Shown: positions 46,533 to 55,307, counted from the first letter of the stretch. The stretch is 64,000 nt of DNA from Nocardioides phosphati (GCF_014646375.1 NZ_BMNI01000001.1:884407-948406); one strand, 5' to 3'. Numbers and translations: made by a program. Notes: generated by a model from the letters alone, not told the origin.

Positions 46533-47231
46533 TCAGAGCTGCTTCTTCATCTCCAAGGCGCGCAGCATCACCTGGAGCCGTCCTGCCGAGTGGGTTTCGC
46601 CCTGCTCGGACTGGCCGGAGTTTCGGGAGCCCAGATCCACCATGATCGGTGCGGGCTTGATGAGGTCGGCCAGACGGTTCTGCCGGGCCATCTCCTCAAC
46701 CTCGACGACCTCCATGCTGCGCGCGTCCGCGAGGGAGCGCAGGCCGGTGGAGGTGTCGTAGTAGGCGGGGTCATCGACCGGGGCGACATCGACCAGTGAC
46801 ATGCCCAGCACGGTCCGCAGGGGGAACCCGTCGGGCGTCAGTGACCAGTCCGACTCGTGCATGTACGCAGCGAACGACGAGCGGGCCACATCGCCTCGCG
46901 CAACCAGCTTGCGGACCCGCTCGGAGTCGGCGTCGTCCAGAAGGTCGACCTCGTAGTCAAGGCCAGTGCCGTCGACCATCAGGCGCAGTGAGTCGCCCGC
47001 AATGGAGCCCAGCAGCACCTCATGGTTGTACCGAGCCATGACGCCGGGCCAACCGTCGCCCGCAGACTTCGACAGCGACGACGGGTCGATCTGCTCAACC
47101 CAGCCGCCGAGGTTGCGGGACAGCTTGTTGAACTTCAGCGCATACCCACCAATGCGGGGCGGTCCGTCGTCCTTCGCGGAACGCAGTGCCACCGGCTCTC
47201 GGAGCAGTCGCCGCTCGAGCTCGTTCGTCAT
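46533..47231 (-). CDS. HK97 family prohead protease
   Basis: 232 residues. Starts GYALKFNKLSRNLGGWVEQIDP, active Ser in RSSFAAYMHESDW, and the conserved VDVAPVDDPAYYDTST segment. Cleaves the capsid delta domain. Start overlaps the portal stop as ATGA. Confidence 0.93.
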   Translation of the reverse strand: MTNELERRLLREPVALRSAKDDGPPRIGGYALKFNKLSRNLGGWVEQIDPSSLSKSAGDGWPGVMARYNHEVLLGSIAGDSLRLMVDGTGLDYEVDLLDDADSERVRKLVARGDVARSSFAAYMHESDWSLTPDGFPLRTVLGMSLVDVAPVDDPAYYDTSTGLRSLADARSMEVVEVEEMARQNRLADLIKPAPIMVDLGSRNSGQSEQGETHSAGRLQVMLRALEMKKQL

Positions 47232-48385
47232 GAACCCTCCTCTTGGGAACGCTTCTCCGTCGCCGCCGCAGCCTTGGTCGCAAGGGGCGTGTAGTCCTGG
47301 CCCTGCCCATTCGGCAGGGGCGCCTCGTCCTCGAGACGGCGGATCTCATCGACGTTGTGCAAGCCGATCTCGCGCGCGATCTTGTGCACCTCAAACCGGG
47401 TCTTCGTGTCCACGCGGATCAGGGAGTCGACGTTGAACTTCACGTACTCGCCGGGCCGCATCATCGACGAGAACGCCGCTTCGAGCCGCACCAGCCATGG
47501 GCGCAGACTGTTCGTCAGGAACTGGATCTGGTTGAGCTCGACCGTGGAGTACGTCAGTGAGCCGGCCGCCTCGCCGCCGACCATCTCGGGCGGGATGCCG
47601 AAGATGGATGCGACCTGCGAGGCGGTCAGTCGCGCGGCGGACACGAACCCGGCATCGTTCGCGGAGAGCGACAGGAAGTCGAGCTTCCAGTCCTTGCCGG
47701 TGACGAACGGCTCGCCCGCGCGCATCGTCGCCAGCGTCCGCTCCTTGACGACCGCGGCCTCTTCTGGCGTGAGCGTCTTGTCGGCGTTCTGCACATGCAC
47801 CGACGGGATCGCCCGGTTGCCGTACCACGACGCCATGAACTGCTCCGTGGACTTGCCAGCAGTGATCGCAGCCGAGCACGCAGAGAGCGGAGAGACGCCC
47901 AGCCGCGAGCCGGGGAGCACCATCGCCGGGATGTGCAGCATCTGCGCGTCCGGGATCTCGCGGCCGTTGTAGTACCACCGACCGTCGTGCAAGCGGACCT
48001 TGTCGGGGTGCAGCCACTCGATCATCTTCGGCATGCCCGGCGTGTCCCGGTCGCTGCCAACGATCAGGCCGTAGGCATTGCCGCGCAGGAGGAGCGACGT
48101 CATGCACCGCTGAAGCCAGTCGATCCGCGTGCCCCGGTTCGACGGCGAGTCGAACACGGCAGGCAGGGTCATCGCCTGACGCTCGCCGTCGGCACCCTTG
48201 CGGTACGCCTGAAGAGGGAGGGAGGCGACGGCCTCGGACACCAGGCGCACCGACGCGTACACCGGGATCAGCCCCAGCGACCCCTCGAGCGAGGCGTCAG
48301 CGATCGGCGAATCGCCGCCATGACTCCACGGCAGCGACGAGATGTCGCGAGCCTCGGGGCGCGATGAGCGGAAGAACAGGCTCAC
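47228..48385 (-). CDS. Portal protein (HK97 family)
   Basis: 385 residues with VYASVRLVSEAVASLPLQAYRK, WLQRCMTSLLLRGNAYG, SIFGIPPEMVGG and LRPWLVRLEAAF. Forms the DNA channel at the capsid vertex. GTG at 48385 overlaps the previous stop. Confidence 0.95.
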   Translation of the reverse strand: MSLFFRSSRPEARDISSLPWSHGGDSPIADASLEGSLGLIPVYASVRLVSEAVASLPLQAYRKGADGERQAMTLPAVFDSPSNRGTRIDWLQRCMTSLLLRGNAYGLIVGSDRDTPGMPKMIEWLHPDKVRLHDGRWYYNGREIPDAQMLHIPAMVLPGSRLGVSPLSACSAAITAGKSTEQFMASWYGNRAIPSVHVQNADKTLTPEEAAVVKERTLATMRAGEPFVTGKDWKLDFLSLSANDAGFVSAARLTASQVASIFGIPPEMVGGEAAGSLTYSTVELNQIQFLTNSLRPWLVRLEAAFSSMMRPGEYVKFNVDSLIRVDTKTRFEVHKIAREIGLHNVDEIRRLEDEAPLPNGQGQDYTPLATKAAAATEKRSQEEGS

Positions 48386-48525
48386 TGGTCACCCCGCGCC
48401 AGCTCGCGCGACGCCAGCAGCATGCCCGCGCCAAACACGGCCAGGCACAGCGGCGGCCAGATCGCGAAGCCAAACAGCGCCAGAAGGCACAGGCCAGCAA
48501 GGTCGAGAACGTCGGTCTTCGACAT
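48382..48525 (-). CDS. Small membrane protein between terminase and portal
   Basis: 47 residues, two hydrophobic stretches (LAGLCLLALFGFAIWPPLCLAVFGAG). Excellent GGAGG six bases before the ATG. Function unknown. Confidence 0.7.
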   Translation of the reverse strand: MSKTDVLDLAGLCLLALFGFAIWPPLCLAVFGAGMLLASRELARGDQ

Positions 48526-48535
48526 CAGGCCCTCC

Positions 48536-50053
48536 TCAGTAGAAGCTCTGGAGTACGTCGTAGTCGGGCGTAGTCAGCGCGGCCTGCCACGCAGCGAGGG
48601 TCACGGCCTCGAGCATCGAAACGTCCGTCTCGGAGTTCTTGCGGTCCCACACCCAACGGCCCTCAGGGGTCGTCCTGCGGTGCGCGCCGTACACGGCGTC
48701 GTCAAGGTCGTCGTGGTTCGCGTGGGCGAATGTGCCCGCCTGGACGCGGTCGAAGATCTGAGCGCAGGCATCCTGCGAGTCGCCCGTCCGAGCGATCACC
48801 AGACCCGAGTCCTGCGTCAGGCCCACCGCCTCAAGCGCCGGGATCAGGTCAGCAGCCGAGCGAGCCACGACCACCGCACACCCGTAGGCGTCATGCAGGC
48901 GCTTCGCCTCGGGGACCAGCCAGCCAGTGCCCTCGCGTCGGTCGACCGCGGCGCCAAACACGCGCTCGTCGTCACCGATCCGCACGCACCCAGCCGCGCC
49001 GATCGAAGCGTGCATCCGATCCATCGACACCGACAACGCGATGGCGTCAACCTGCGGGCCGGGATCCTCGACCATGCACTGCTCCCAGCGGCCGGCGCCG
49101 AACGCGAAGTTCTTGCGCAGTTCGTCCCAGATCCCCAAGCCCTCACGCAGGAACGACGCCTGCCCGAGCTTCTTGCGCATCCGCAGGATCGCCTCGCGCG
49201 AGGTGTCATCAGGGAACGACGGGTTGGCCTTCGCTACCTGCGCCCAGTCCCGCTCCGTCAGCGGAGCCGGGAGAGCAGTCACGACATGGGACGGATCCGC
49301 TCCAAACTCGATCCACGCCGTGTCATCGTCCTCGCCAGACAGCGCCTCCTGGCGCATCCGCGTGAACACCTCAGACTTGTCCGTCGGCTTCGGCGGCGTG
49401 CCCATGAACAGCAACAGCGCGCCGCAGTCCTGACGGGACTGGTTCATCGCCGGGATCATGTCGTCAAGCGCGGCGTCGTCAAGAATCTGAGCCTCGTCGT
49501 ACACCACGACATCGACCTCGTCGAAGCCGCGACCGAAGCCCGCGGCCCGAGCGCCGAACATGATGCGCGAACCGTTCGTGAACTCGATGCACTCTTCGCC
49601 AGAGCCGAGCGTGATCTTGGCGACGAACGGCGCGATCTTCTTCCGACGCGCCAGCGCCTGCATCTTCTTGAATGTCTCCTCCGCAGTGCGGAGGCGATGC
49701 GCCGACCAGACGACCGTGAGGTTCGGGCGGAGCAGGCAGAGAGCGAAGATGATCGCGCCGACAAGGAACGTCTTGCCGACCTGTCGCGGAATCGACAGGC
49801 CAGTGCCGCCGATCGTCGAGGCGTACTTCCCGTCGGCCCGCTTGCCCAGGATGATCTGCGCGATTGGGCGCTGCCACCAACGGAAGCGGATGCCCAGGTC
49901 GCGGCACTTCGCCTCAACCGCAGGGAAGCCCGTCGTCACGATCCCCTTCGGGACCACGACATGCCGGGCTACGTCAGATAGCCGCGGGGTCGAAGGCTTC
50001 GTCAACAGCTTCGCCGCTGCCACCCTCGCCCGCTTCCTCCGCCGCCGCATCAC
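48536..50053 (-). CDS. Terminase large subunit
   Basis: 505 residues. ATPase: Walker A variant SIPRQVGKT (about 88-95), Walker B VVVYDEAQ (D186, E187), then a C-terminal nuclease-like region with VSMDR and HDDLDDAVYG. Packages the genome. The ATG overlaps the small-subunit gene by 80 bases; a start further in is possible but no good in-frame codon with a ribosome site was seen. Confidence 0.93.
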   Translation of the reverse strand: MMRRRRKRARVAAAKLLTKPSTPRLSDVARHVVVPKGIVTTGFPAVEAKCRDLGIRFRWWQRPIAQIILGKRADGKYASTIGGTGLSIPRQVGKTFLVGAIIFALCLLRPNLTVVWSAHRLRTAEETFKKMQALARRKKIAPFVAKITLGSGEECIEFTNGSRIMFGARAAGFGRGFDEVDVVVYDEAQILDDAALDDMIPAMNQSRQDCGALLLFMGTPPKPTDKSEVFTRMRQEALSGEDDDTAWIEFGADPSHVVTALPAPLTERDWAQVAKANPSFPDDTSREAILRMRKKLGQASFLREGLGIWDELRKNFAFGAGRWEQCMVEDPGPQVDAIALSVSMDRMHASIGAAGCVRIGDDERVFGAAVDRREGTGWLVPEAKRLHDAYGCAVVVARSAADLIPALEAVGLTQDSGLVIARTGDSQDACAQIFDRVQAGTFAHANHDDLDDAVYGAHRRTTPEGRWVWDRKNSETDVSMLEAVTLAAWQAALTTPDYDVLQSFY

Positions 50054-50237
50054 GGCGCGCCTGCTCGGCGGCGATCAGTCCATGCAGCTTGTTCAGCTCG
50101 TTGTTGAACTGCGGGCGCGTGTTCTCCGCCGCCGACGACAGCGACTCCGCGATGAGCCGGCGCTGGGCCAGCAGCATCTCGAGCACATCGCCCGACTCCA
50201 CCGCCTCGAGCAGGGTCGGCTTGGCCTCATCGCTCAC
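49974..50237 (-). CDS. Terminase small subunit
   Basis: 87 residues, helical and acidic at the C-terminus, beginning SDEAKPTLLEAVESGDVLEMLLAQRRLIAESL. GTG at 50237 follows AAGGTGG; GTG at 50249 is the alternative. Recognises the packaging site. Confidence 0.75.
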   Translation of the reverse strand: MSDEAKPTLLEAVESGDVLEMLLAQRRLIAESLSSAAENTRPQFNNELNKLHGLIAAEQARRDAAAEEAGEGGSGEAVDEAFDPAAI

Positions 50238-50250
50238 GGCGTTCACCACC

Positions 50251-50333
50251 TTGAAGGGGGGAGGGGGGTTCGTAGATAGAGGGAGCCCCTGCTCCTGGGG
50301 TCCTGCTGGTCGCCGTTCCTAAAGAACCGGGCG
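50251..50333. other. Candidate packaging (cos) region
   Basis: The only gap between the HNH gene and the small terminase. It holds a G-rich run (GGGGGGAGGGGGG at 50257-50269 or so) and a short CCCC/GGGG dyad. In HNH-containing cos phages the site lies here. No cut site can be fixed. Confidence 0.4.
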
Positions 50334-50621
50334 TCAGATCCGCCATCTCTTGCGCGTGTCGGCCTTGCGGTGCTTCTCGACGCCGCCCTCACTGCGGTTG
50401 CACTGTGCGTGGGCTGGCCCGAGGTAGCAGGCGTCGACACAGCGGTGGCGGTTCTTGCCGGGGCATACGCGCCTGTCGTGGGCTAGGTCCCACTCGTCAT
50501 CGGGGTCGATGGCTCGCGATGTCTTGAGGCAGACGAGCTCGTGACACCAGCCGTTGCCCGCGTCGATGTTGGGCTGTAGTGCGGCACGTCGAGCACGGTG
50601 GTCGTGGCCGTAGTCAGCCAC
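50334..50621 (-). CDS. HNH endonuclease of the packaging module
   Basis: 95 residues. Cys/His pattern CHELVC, then WDLAHDR, and YLGPAHAQCNRSEGG, typical of terminase-linked phage HNH proteins that help cut cos. GTG at 50621 overlaps the previous stop. Confidence 0.85.
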   Translation of the reverse strand: MADYGHDHRARRAALQPNIDAGNGWCHELVCLKTSRAIDPDDEWDLAHDRRVCPGKNRHRCVDACYLGPAHAQCNRSEGGVEKHRKADTRKRWRI

Positions 50622-50796
50622 GTGCGGCCAGCCAGTCGTCCAGCAGGTCATCGAGCAAGTGGTGCGCGTCGTCCCACTTGCTCGGGTACGCCGACGTGCC
50701 AATGACCCGCTGCTGCCGTGCCGCGTAGTGCGCTGTCTCGATCAGCTCGGCCTCGATGCGCGCACGTTCAGTGGCGCTAGGGAAGACGGTTGCCAT
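50614..50796 (-). CDS. Small phage protein
   Basis: 60 residues, helical (ATERARIEAELIETAHYAARQQRVIGTSAYPSKWDDAHHLLDDLL). No domain recognised. ATG at 50796; GTG at 50805 possible. Confidence 0.55.
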   Translation of the reverse strand: MATVFPSATERARIEAELIETAHYAARQQRVIGTSAYPSKWDDAHHLLDDLLDDWLAARG

Positions 50797-50835
50797 CGGG
50801 ATCACCGCCCATCACGGGACGAAGGGGTTGCGAGG

Positions 50836-51669
50836 TCAGACGCCGCGCACGATGGACATGCGCTCGGGCTCGATGCTGAGTCGCGAGTGTCCGCCGCAAC
50901 TGGTGCAGCGGTGCATCGTGTAGGTCATGACATTGGCGACGTACCTGCGTGCGATGGGCTTCGTCTCGTGGCCGCATCGGTTGCAGGTGGTGAGGCGGTC
51001 CTTGCCGTCGACGAACAGCGCGGGGTGGTTCTTGATGTGCGGTCGTGCCCAGTCGTAGATCCATTGGCCGCCGATCACGTCGCCAGCGCAGTAGTCGACG
51101 AGGCGGTCGCGGTCTTCGACGGATCCTGCGACTGCCCGCTCCATCGCGTCGGGGTCGTAGCGGTCGGTCTTGCCGCTGTGCCCGAGGATCTGGAGCGCGG
51201 CGTCGAGTCCCTTGAAGGGCATGCCGGTCTTGAACTGTGACCGCAGCACCTTGAGCGTGTCGACGGTCTTGAACGGCGGCAGGGGTGCCAGCTTCGGGAT
51301 GTGCTTGTGGCCGATGCGCGGGAGGTAGAAGTCGCCCATGAGCCAGGGCACGTCGGCTCCGTCGACGTTGTGGCCGACGATGATGTCGGCGTTGGACACG
51401 AGTCGGTGGACGTTCTTGAGGAACTGGCCTCGTCCGCCCTTGTCCCACTCGGCGAGGCGGATCACGTCGGGGGAGTCGTACCACTTGGCGCACACGATGG
51501 TGGTGCGTGGTTCGCGGATGACTGTCTCGTGGTGGATGTAGCGGTTCTTGAGGTCGCCGCGGTCCCACCATCGTTGCTGCGTGATGCCGGGGAGTCGTTC
51601 GACGTCGAGGACGAGGATGCGGTTGCGGGCCTTGGGCGAGACGGATGCGATGGCGGCGTGGATGTCCAC
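50836..51669 (-). CDS. DnaQ-like 3'-5' exonuclease with C-terminal zinc ribbon
   Basis: 277 residues. Exo I LVLDVERLPG (DxE), Exo II VGHNVDGADVPWL, Exo III LVDYCAGDV. C-terminal zinc ribbon CNRCGHE ... CTSCGGH. Probably degrades or proofreads phage or host DNA. GTG at 51669. Confidence 0.85.
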   Translation of the reverse strand: MDIHAAIASVSPKARNRILVLDVERLPGITQQRWWDRGDLKNRYIHHETVIREPRTTIVCAKWYDSPDVIRLAEWDKGGRGQFLKNVHRLVSNADIIVGHNVDGADVPWLMGDFYLPRIGHKHIPKLAPLPPFKTVDTLKVLRSQFKTGMPFKGLDAALQILGHSGKTDRYDPDAMERAVAGSVEDRDRLVDYCAGDVIGGQWIYDWARPHIKNHPALFVDGKDRLTTCNRCGHETKPIARRYVANVMTYTMHRCTSCGGHSRLSIEPERMSIVRGV

Positions 51670-51671
51670 GC

Positions 51672-51923
51672 TCAGCCCCGGAGGTAGCAGGCACAGGTGC
51701 CTGCTCGGTGCGCGCGGATGGTGGTGACCGAGACGCCGATGCCGAGGGCTGCGAGCACCTTGCCGAGTCGGGGCGCGGACATCTCGTCGCGGTTGTCGAC
51801 TGCTGCGAGGAGCTGGTCGAGTCCGGGCGTCTCGGCGGGGATGGAGTCCAGGTTGCGCTGGAGTGCGCACTGCCCGGTTGCTGCGGGTGTGGCTGACTCA
51901 AGCGCGGCGAGAATGTCGATCAC
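51672..51923 (-). CDS. Conserved actinophage small protein
   Basis: 83 residues, VIDILAALESATPAATGQCALQRNLD ... SVTTIRAHRAGTCACYLRG. Resembles small actinophage proteins of unknown role. GGGAGG before the GTG. Confidence 0.65.
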   Translation of the reverse strand: MIDILAALESATPAATGQCALQRNLDSIPAETPGLDQLLAAVDNRDEMSAPRLGKVLAALGIGVSVTTIRAHRAGTCACYLRG

Positions 51924-51948
51924 GACGACCTCCCTCGTGAAAGACGAA

Positions 51949-51973
51949 CGCCCCGACCGTGAGGCTCGGGGCG
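51949..51973. terminator. Hairpin before a small phage gene
   Basis: 8-bp perfect arms (CGCCCCGA, 51949-51956; TCGGGGCG, 51966-51973), followed on the plus strand by GTTTTTG and on the minus strand by CGTCTTTC. Confidence 0.6.
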
Positions 51974-52035
51974 GTTTTTGGGAAGGCTCTCGCAGGGAGT
52001 TGCGGCGAATGGTGCGCGCCTGCCGAAATCGTACC

Positions 52036-52893
52036 TCATGCGTTGCTCCTTGCGGTAGTGGCGCGGCGTGTTTCGATCCACTTGGCGTAATCGGCGTGGG
52101 TCCACCTGTGCTCGCGGTTGGCACCGCAGGTCCAGGTGTCCCCGCTGTCGTCGGTGTAGTGCTGCGGCTCGCGGCAGTGGTCGTCGGTGCACCAGTGGCC
52201 GTACTTGCGGACGAGGCGGGGGGCCTTGTCGCCGTTCTCGACGCACGCGGGGCAGGGTGCGCCTCGTTCGGGGCGGACGAGGGTGGCGAGTACGGATTCC
52301 ATGTGGCGCCGGCACTTGCGGATTTGCCCGGCGAACAGGGGCCAGTCTTGGCCTTCGTCTTGGGCGATGCGGGCGAGCTGGTTGATGAGGTAGTCGGCGG
52401 CGTTGGCGACGGTGACGCGCTTGTTGGAGGGGTGCTGGTAGTCCTCGCGGATCGCCATGTCCCAGTGCCCGAGGAGGTTGTACGGGTGCCGGTCGTCGTC
52501 GTCGGGCATAGCGGCGAGTGCGTGGGTTGCCTGCTCTTCGGTGATGCGTCCGAGTCGCATCCATGCGGTGAGGTGGCGGGACATGGCGAGGCGTCGTCCG
52601 GCCCACTTTGCGGGCTCGGCTCCGGGTGCTGCGAGGTTGGCGGCTTCGGAGTTGACGCCGCCTGCGAGGGCGGCTGGGAGCATGAGTGCGGCGAGGTCGA
52701 CGATTCGCTTGATGTCGTTGCGGGTGCGTCCTACGCAGCGGGCGCAGGTGAGGTCGTTGTGGCCGATGTGCTGCCCGCAGTTGGTTCGGGCGGTGCAGTG
52801 CTTGGTTGGGTCGCCGTATTCGTCGTGGGTGCAGGGTTCGCCGTCTGGGGTGAGGTGCTGCTCGAGGTCTCGGTCGTAGCGGCAGGTGGTCAT
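52036..52893 (-). CDS. Phage zinc-binding protein
   Basis: 285 residues. Two Cys clusters (CTARTNCGQHIGHNDLTCARC; CPACVENGDKAPRLVRKYGHWC) around a helical core. Located in the replication module; function unknown. Confidence 0.7.
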   Translation of the reverse strand: MTTCRYDRDLEQHLTPDGEPCTHDEYGDPTKHCTARTNCGQHIGHNDLTCARCVGRTRNDIKRIVDLAALMLPAALAGGVNSEAANLAAPGAEPAKWAGRRLAMSRHLTAWMRLGRITEEQATHALAAMPDDDDRHPYNLLGHWDMAIREDYQHPSNKRVTVANAADYLINQLARIAQDEGQDWPLFAGQIRKCRRHMESVLATLVRPERGAPCPACVENGDKAPRLVRKYGHWCTDDHCREPQHYTDDSGDTWTCGANREHRWTHADYAKWIETRRATTARSNA

Positions 52894-53300
52894 GCGTCCT
52901 CCGAAATGACTGCGGCCCGCTCAGCGAGTTGCTGGCGGGCCGTGAGGTAGGCGGGCGTTGGCGCGGTTGTGTCCGGTGGTCGTGTCTGTGGTTGGTCGCA
53001 GATGCAGCGGTGGAGGTGTTTGCCGCAGAGCCGGCAGGCTTCGTTGCTGCGGGGCGGCTTGGGTGCTCGTTCGGCGTCGGTCGGGTTTGCTGCGGTCCAC
53101 CAGGGGCCGTGTTCTTTGACGCGGGCGGGGGTTTTGGTGGTGGAGTCGCAGGCGACCCAGACGAGGGCGAGTGCGACGTCGAGGCGTGGCCTGTGGGCGA
53201 GCTCGGGTTGCCGCAGGAGCGTCTGGATGGAGGCGATGGGCCAGTCGGGTCGGAGCGCGTTGACGGCGGCGGCGATGCGTCCGATTTCATGTTCGTTCAT
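52890..53300 (-). CDS. Phage protein with C-terminal Cys cluster
   Basis: 136 residues. Helical N-terminal half (EIGRIAAAVNALRPDWPIASIQTLL) and CRLCGKHLHRCIC near residue 90-101. Function unknown. Confidence 0.7.
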   Translation of the reverse strand: MNEHEIGRIAAAVNALRPDWPIASIQTLLRQPELAHRPRLDVALALVWVACDSTTKTPARVKEHGPWWTAANPTDAERAPKPPRSNEACRLCGKHLHRCICDQPQTRPPDTTAPTPAYLTARQQLAERAAVISEDA

Positions 53301-53378
53301 CGCCAATTCCAATCGCGTGCGCGTACCAGTGAGGTAGGCACTTGGTCTTGGATTAGACAGATGACCTGCACCCGAAGA

Positions 53379-53403
53379 GGGGGAAGGGGGAAGGGGGAAG
53401 GGG
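53379..53403 (+). repeat. G-quadruplex-type G-tract array
   Basis: Four G-tracts of 5, 5, 5 and 4 bases separated by AA, an ideal quadruplex motif on the plus strand, located between replication genes. Confidence 0.7.
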
Positions 53404-53435
53404 AGTTGGCGATCGCATGGGCCATCGCATTGTGG

Positions 53436-53486
53436 ATGCCATTGCGCATGCGATCTCCTATTCCATGTCCAATGCCATTGCGCATG
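53436..53486. repeat. 15-bp direct repeat, two copies 36 bases apart
   Basis: ATGCCATTGCGCATG at 53436-53450 and 53472-53486, with further shorter ATGC/CAT motifs between. The second copy is in the 3' end of the coding sequence at 53458. Together with the G-tracts it could be an origin. Confidence 0.6.
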
Positions 53487-53943
53487 CCATGTCGAATGCG
53501 ATGGGGTCGTGGGACTTGAATCCGGCCCACCCTTCACGGCTGGGATCTTCGGCGTAGAGGCGTGCGAGTTCGTGCATGAGCGCGTCTCGAACGTCTTGGG
53601 AGTGGACCTTGCCGATGGCTTTGGCGCACGCGATCCCCATGTTCTTCCGGGCGAGGATGTTGTCGTGCCGGATGAATGAGCGGATGAGGAGTTCCTGTGT
53701 GCCCTGGTCGACGACGACGAACTTGTCTCGTGCGAGTGTCTTGACGGCGGCGCGGAGCTTGGGTTCGGTGAGGTCGGTTGCATTTCGGAGCATCCGGCCG
53801 GGCACGTAGTCGACGACTCCGCAGTAGGACACGCCCTTTTGTGAGCCGAGCATGAGGTAGGCGTGTTGGGCTGCGGAGGGGAGTCGGATGAAGTCGGGGT
53901 TGTCCCAGATCGATACGTAGATGCGGGCGTGGTCTCGGGCCAT
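53458..53943 (-). CDS. Phage replication-initiator / HTH-type protein
   Basis: 161 residues. Opens with ARDHARIYVSIWDNPDFIRLPSAAQHAYLML, a pattern common in actinophage DnaD/helix-turn-helix replication proteins, with a KTLARDKFVVVDQGTQELLIRSFIRHDN core. Excellent GGAGG seven bases before the ATG. Confidence 0.8.
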   Translation of the reverse strand: MARDHARIYVSIWDNPDFIRLPSAAQHAYLMLGSQKGVSYCGVVDYVPGRMLRNATDLTEPKLRAAVKTLARDKFVVVDQGTQELLIRSFIRHDNILARKNMGIACAKAIGKVHSQDVRDALMHELARLYAEDPSREGWAGFKSHDPIAFDMACAMALDME

Positions 53944-54101
53944 CAGGTCCCTCCTTCTTCGTCGGGCCATGCCTGCACGTTGTGTCGCGTCTCGGCGTGG
54001 TGTTGGCGCGCGGTGTCTGCGGCTGTGGGGAAGTCGGTGGCGTAGTTCCATGCGGCTTCGGGGCAGTCGGGGTCGTAGCATCGCCAGCGCGCGCCGATCA
54101 C
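53943..54101 (-). CDS. Small phage protein (Cys-His)
   Basis: 52 residues, RWRCYDPDCPEAAWNYATDF and an ARQHHAETRHNV His region; possible zinc site. GTG at 54101 overlaps previous stop; GGAG upstream. Confidence 0.65.
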   Translation of the reverse strand: MIGARWRCYDPDCPEAAWNYATDFPTAADTARQHHAETRHNVQAWPDEEGGT

Positions 54102-54409
54102 GACGTCTCCTCGGTCAGTTCGCGAAGCAGCCCGCGAAGAGTTGCGACGGCTTCAACGGAACCCATTTGGAGACACGTGTCGAGGGATGCCTTGACGATG
54201 CCGCTCATCCAGTCGACAACGGCGGACGCCATCTCTTGGTGATGGTGTTGGATGATGGGGTTGTATAGCGGCTGTCCATCGTCGCCGCATCTAATGAGCA
54301 GCGATGCGCCACAAGTGCAGCCCAGAAGGTTGGGCTGAAACACATCCACGACGTGCTCGTCTCGGACTCGGGCCAGGATCTCCGTGACCCGCTCGGCAAG
54401 ATCACCCAT
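54098..54409 (-). CDS. Phage protein of unknown function
   Basis: 103 residues, helical with a central CTCG segment (FQPNLLGCTCGASLLIRCGDD). ATG at 54409 overlaps the stop of the gene before it. Confidence 0.65.
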   Translation of the reverse strand: MGDLAERVTEILARVRDEHVVDVFQPNLLGCTCGASLLIRCGDDGQPLYNPIIQHHHQEMASAVVDWMSGIVKASLDTCLQMGSVEAVATLRGLLRELTEETS

Positions 54410-54786
54410 CACGCACCGTCCTCGGTCAGCAGGGCACGGAGTGCGGCGGCGGCAGTCCGTAGCACGACTCCGTGCCGGGGGTCATCCCCGGCCTCGGCCC
54501 GCCACTTATCTGTGAGGTCGCGGATGGCCTTGTCCCTGTCGGCCAGACGCTGCTCGGCGGCGTCAGCACGGGCTGTCTCCGCACGCAGCAGAGTGTTCTC
54601 CGTGTCGCGGTAGTTGTCGGCTCGCTTGCGCTGCGCGTCGCGCTGCTCACTGGTCCCGTCGATGTGTCCGAGGAGTTCCTGCGCGCGCCACAGCCAGACG
54701 TGTCCGAGGTCGTTGTCGTTGGCGCGCTTGATGTCGGCCCGGTAGGTGTCGAGTGTCGTGTCGGGGAGGATCCTGGGGTCGCTCAT
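54409..54786 (-). CDS. Coiled-coil phage protein
   Basis: 125 residues with a long predicted coiled coil (about 45-90). AAGGAAAC precedes the ATG. Function unknown. Confidence 0.65.
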   Translation of the reverse strand: MSDPRILPDTTLDTYRADIKRANDNDLGHVWLWRAQELLGHIDGTSEQRDAQRKRADNYRDTENTLLRAETARADAAEQRLADRDKAIRDLTDKWRAEAGDDPRHGVVLRTAAAALRALLTEDGA

Positions 54787-54944
54787 GTCGTTTCCTTGTC
54801 GTTCCATTCGTGGTGCCAGTGCTTGGGCCACGAGGCGAGGTAGACGGATGCGTGCTTGCCGTCGTGGTCTTTGAGTCGCGCGCACCGTGGCGGCATGTCG
54901 GAGCCGTCGTGGTCGATGGCGTTGCAGTGTTCGTCGTCAGGCAC
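54783..54944 (-). CDS. Cys/His-rich mini-protein
   Basis: 53 residues, CNAIDHDGSDMPPRCARLKDHDGKHAS and an SWPKHWHHEWN tail. AGGAG eight bases before the GTG. Function unknown. Confidence 0.55.
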   Translation of the reverse strand: MPDDEHCNAIDHDGSDMPPRCARLKDHDGKHASVYLASWPKHWHHEWNDKETT

Positions 54945-55047
54945 AGTCGGTCTCCTCTTCTTCGTCGAGGTGGCAGATGCAGGCGCAGTTGTCGTAGCGG
55001 CAGGCGGTGTGCTGGTTGCGGTTGCACCAGTCGGAGTTGCCGCTCAC
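54937..55047 (-). CDS. Cys-rich mini-protein
   Basis: 36 residues, DWCNRNQHTACRYDNCACICH: six Cys in 36 residues, with an acidic tail. GTGA overlap with the previous gene supports translation. Confidence 0.5.
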   Translation of the reverse strand: MSGNSDWCNRNQHTACRYDNCACICHLDEEEETDCA

Positions 55048-55307
55048 TGGTCGGCCTTGCAGGTGACGCGCATCGGTCGGTCGGGGTCGATCCAGAGCGG
55101 CCTGTGGTCGATCACCGGCAGTCCGTCAAGCGGGTTCCATGTCGGCAGCACGTACTTGATCGCCGGTCGTGCGTGCCGGTAGACCGCGTGCCCGGTCGCT
55201 GCTTCCATCGCTTCGTCCCAGTCGCCCGCGGAGTCCCACAGGTCGCAGGTGTCACAGGTCCAGCGCCAGTAGGTGCCGTGGGTGGAGCAGTGGACACGGA
55301 CGGTCAT
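55044..55307 (-). CDS. Small Cys-containing phage protein
   Basis: 87 residues, CSTHGTYWRWTCDTCDLW at the N-terminus, possible zinc site. Function unknown. Confidence 0.65.
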   Translation of the reverse strand: MTVRVHCSTHGTYWRWTCDTCDLWDSAGDWDEAMEAATGHAVYRHARPAIKYVLPTWNPLDGLPVIDHRPLWIDPDRPMRVTCKADQ

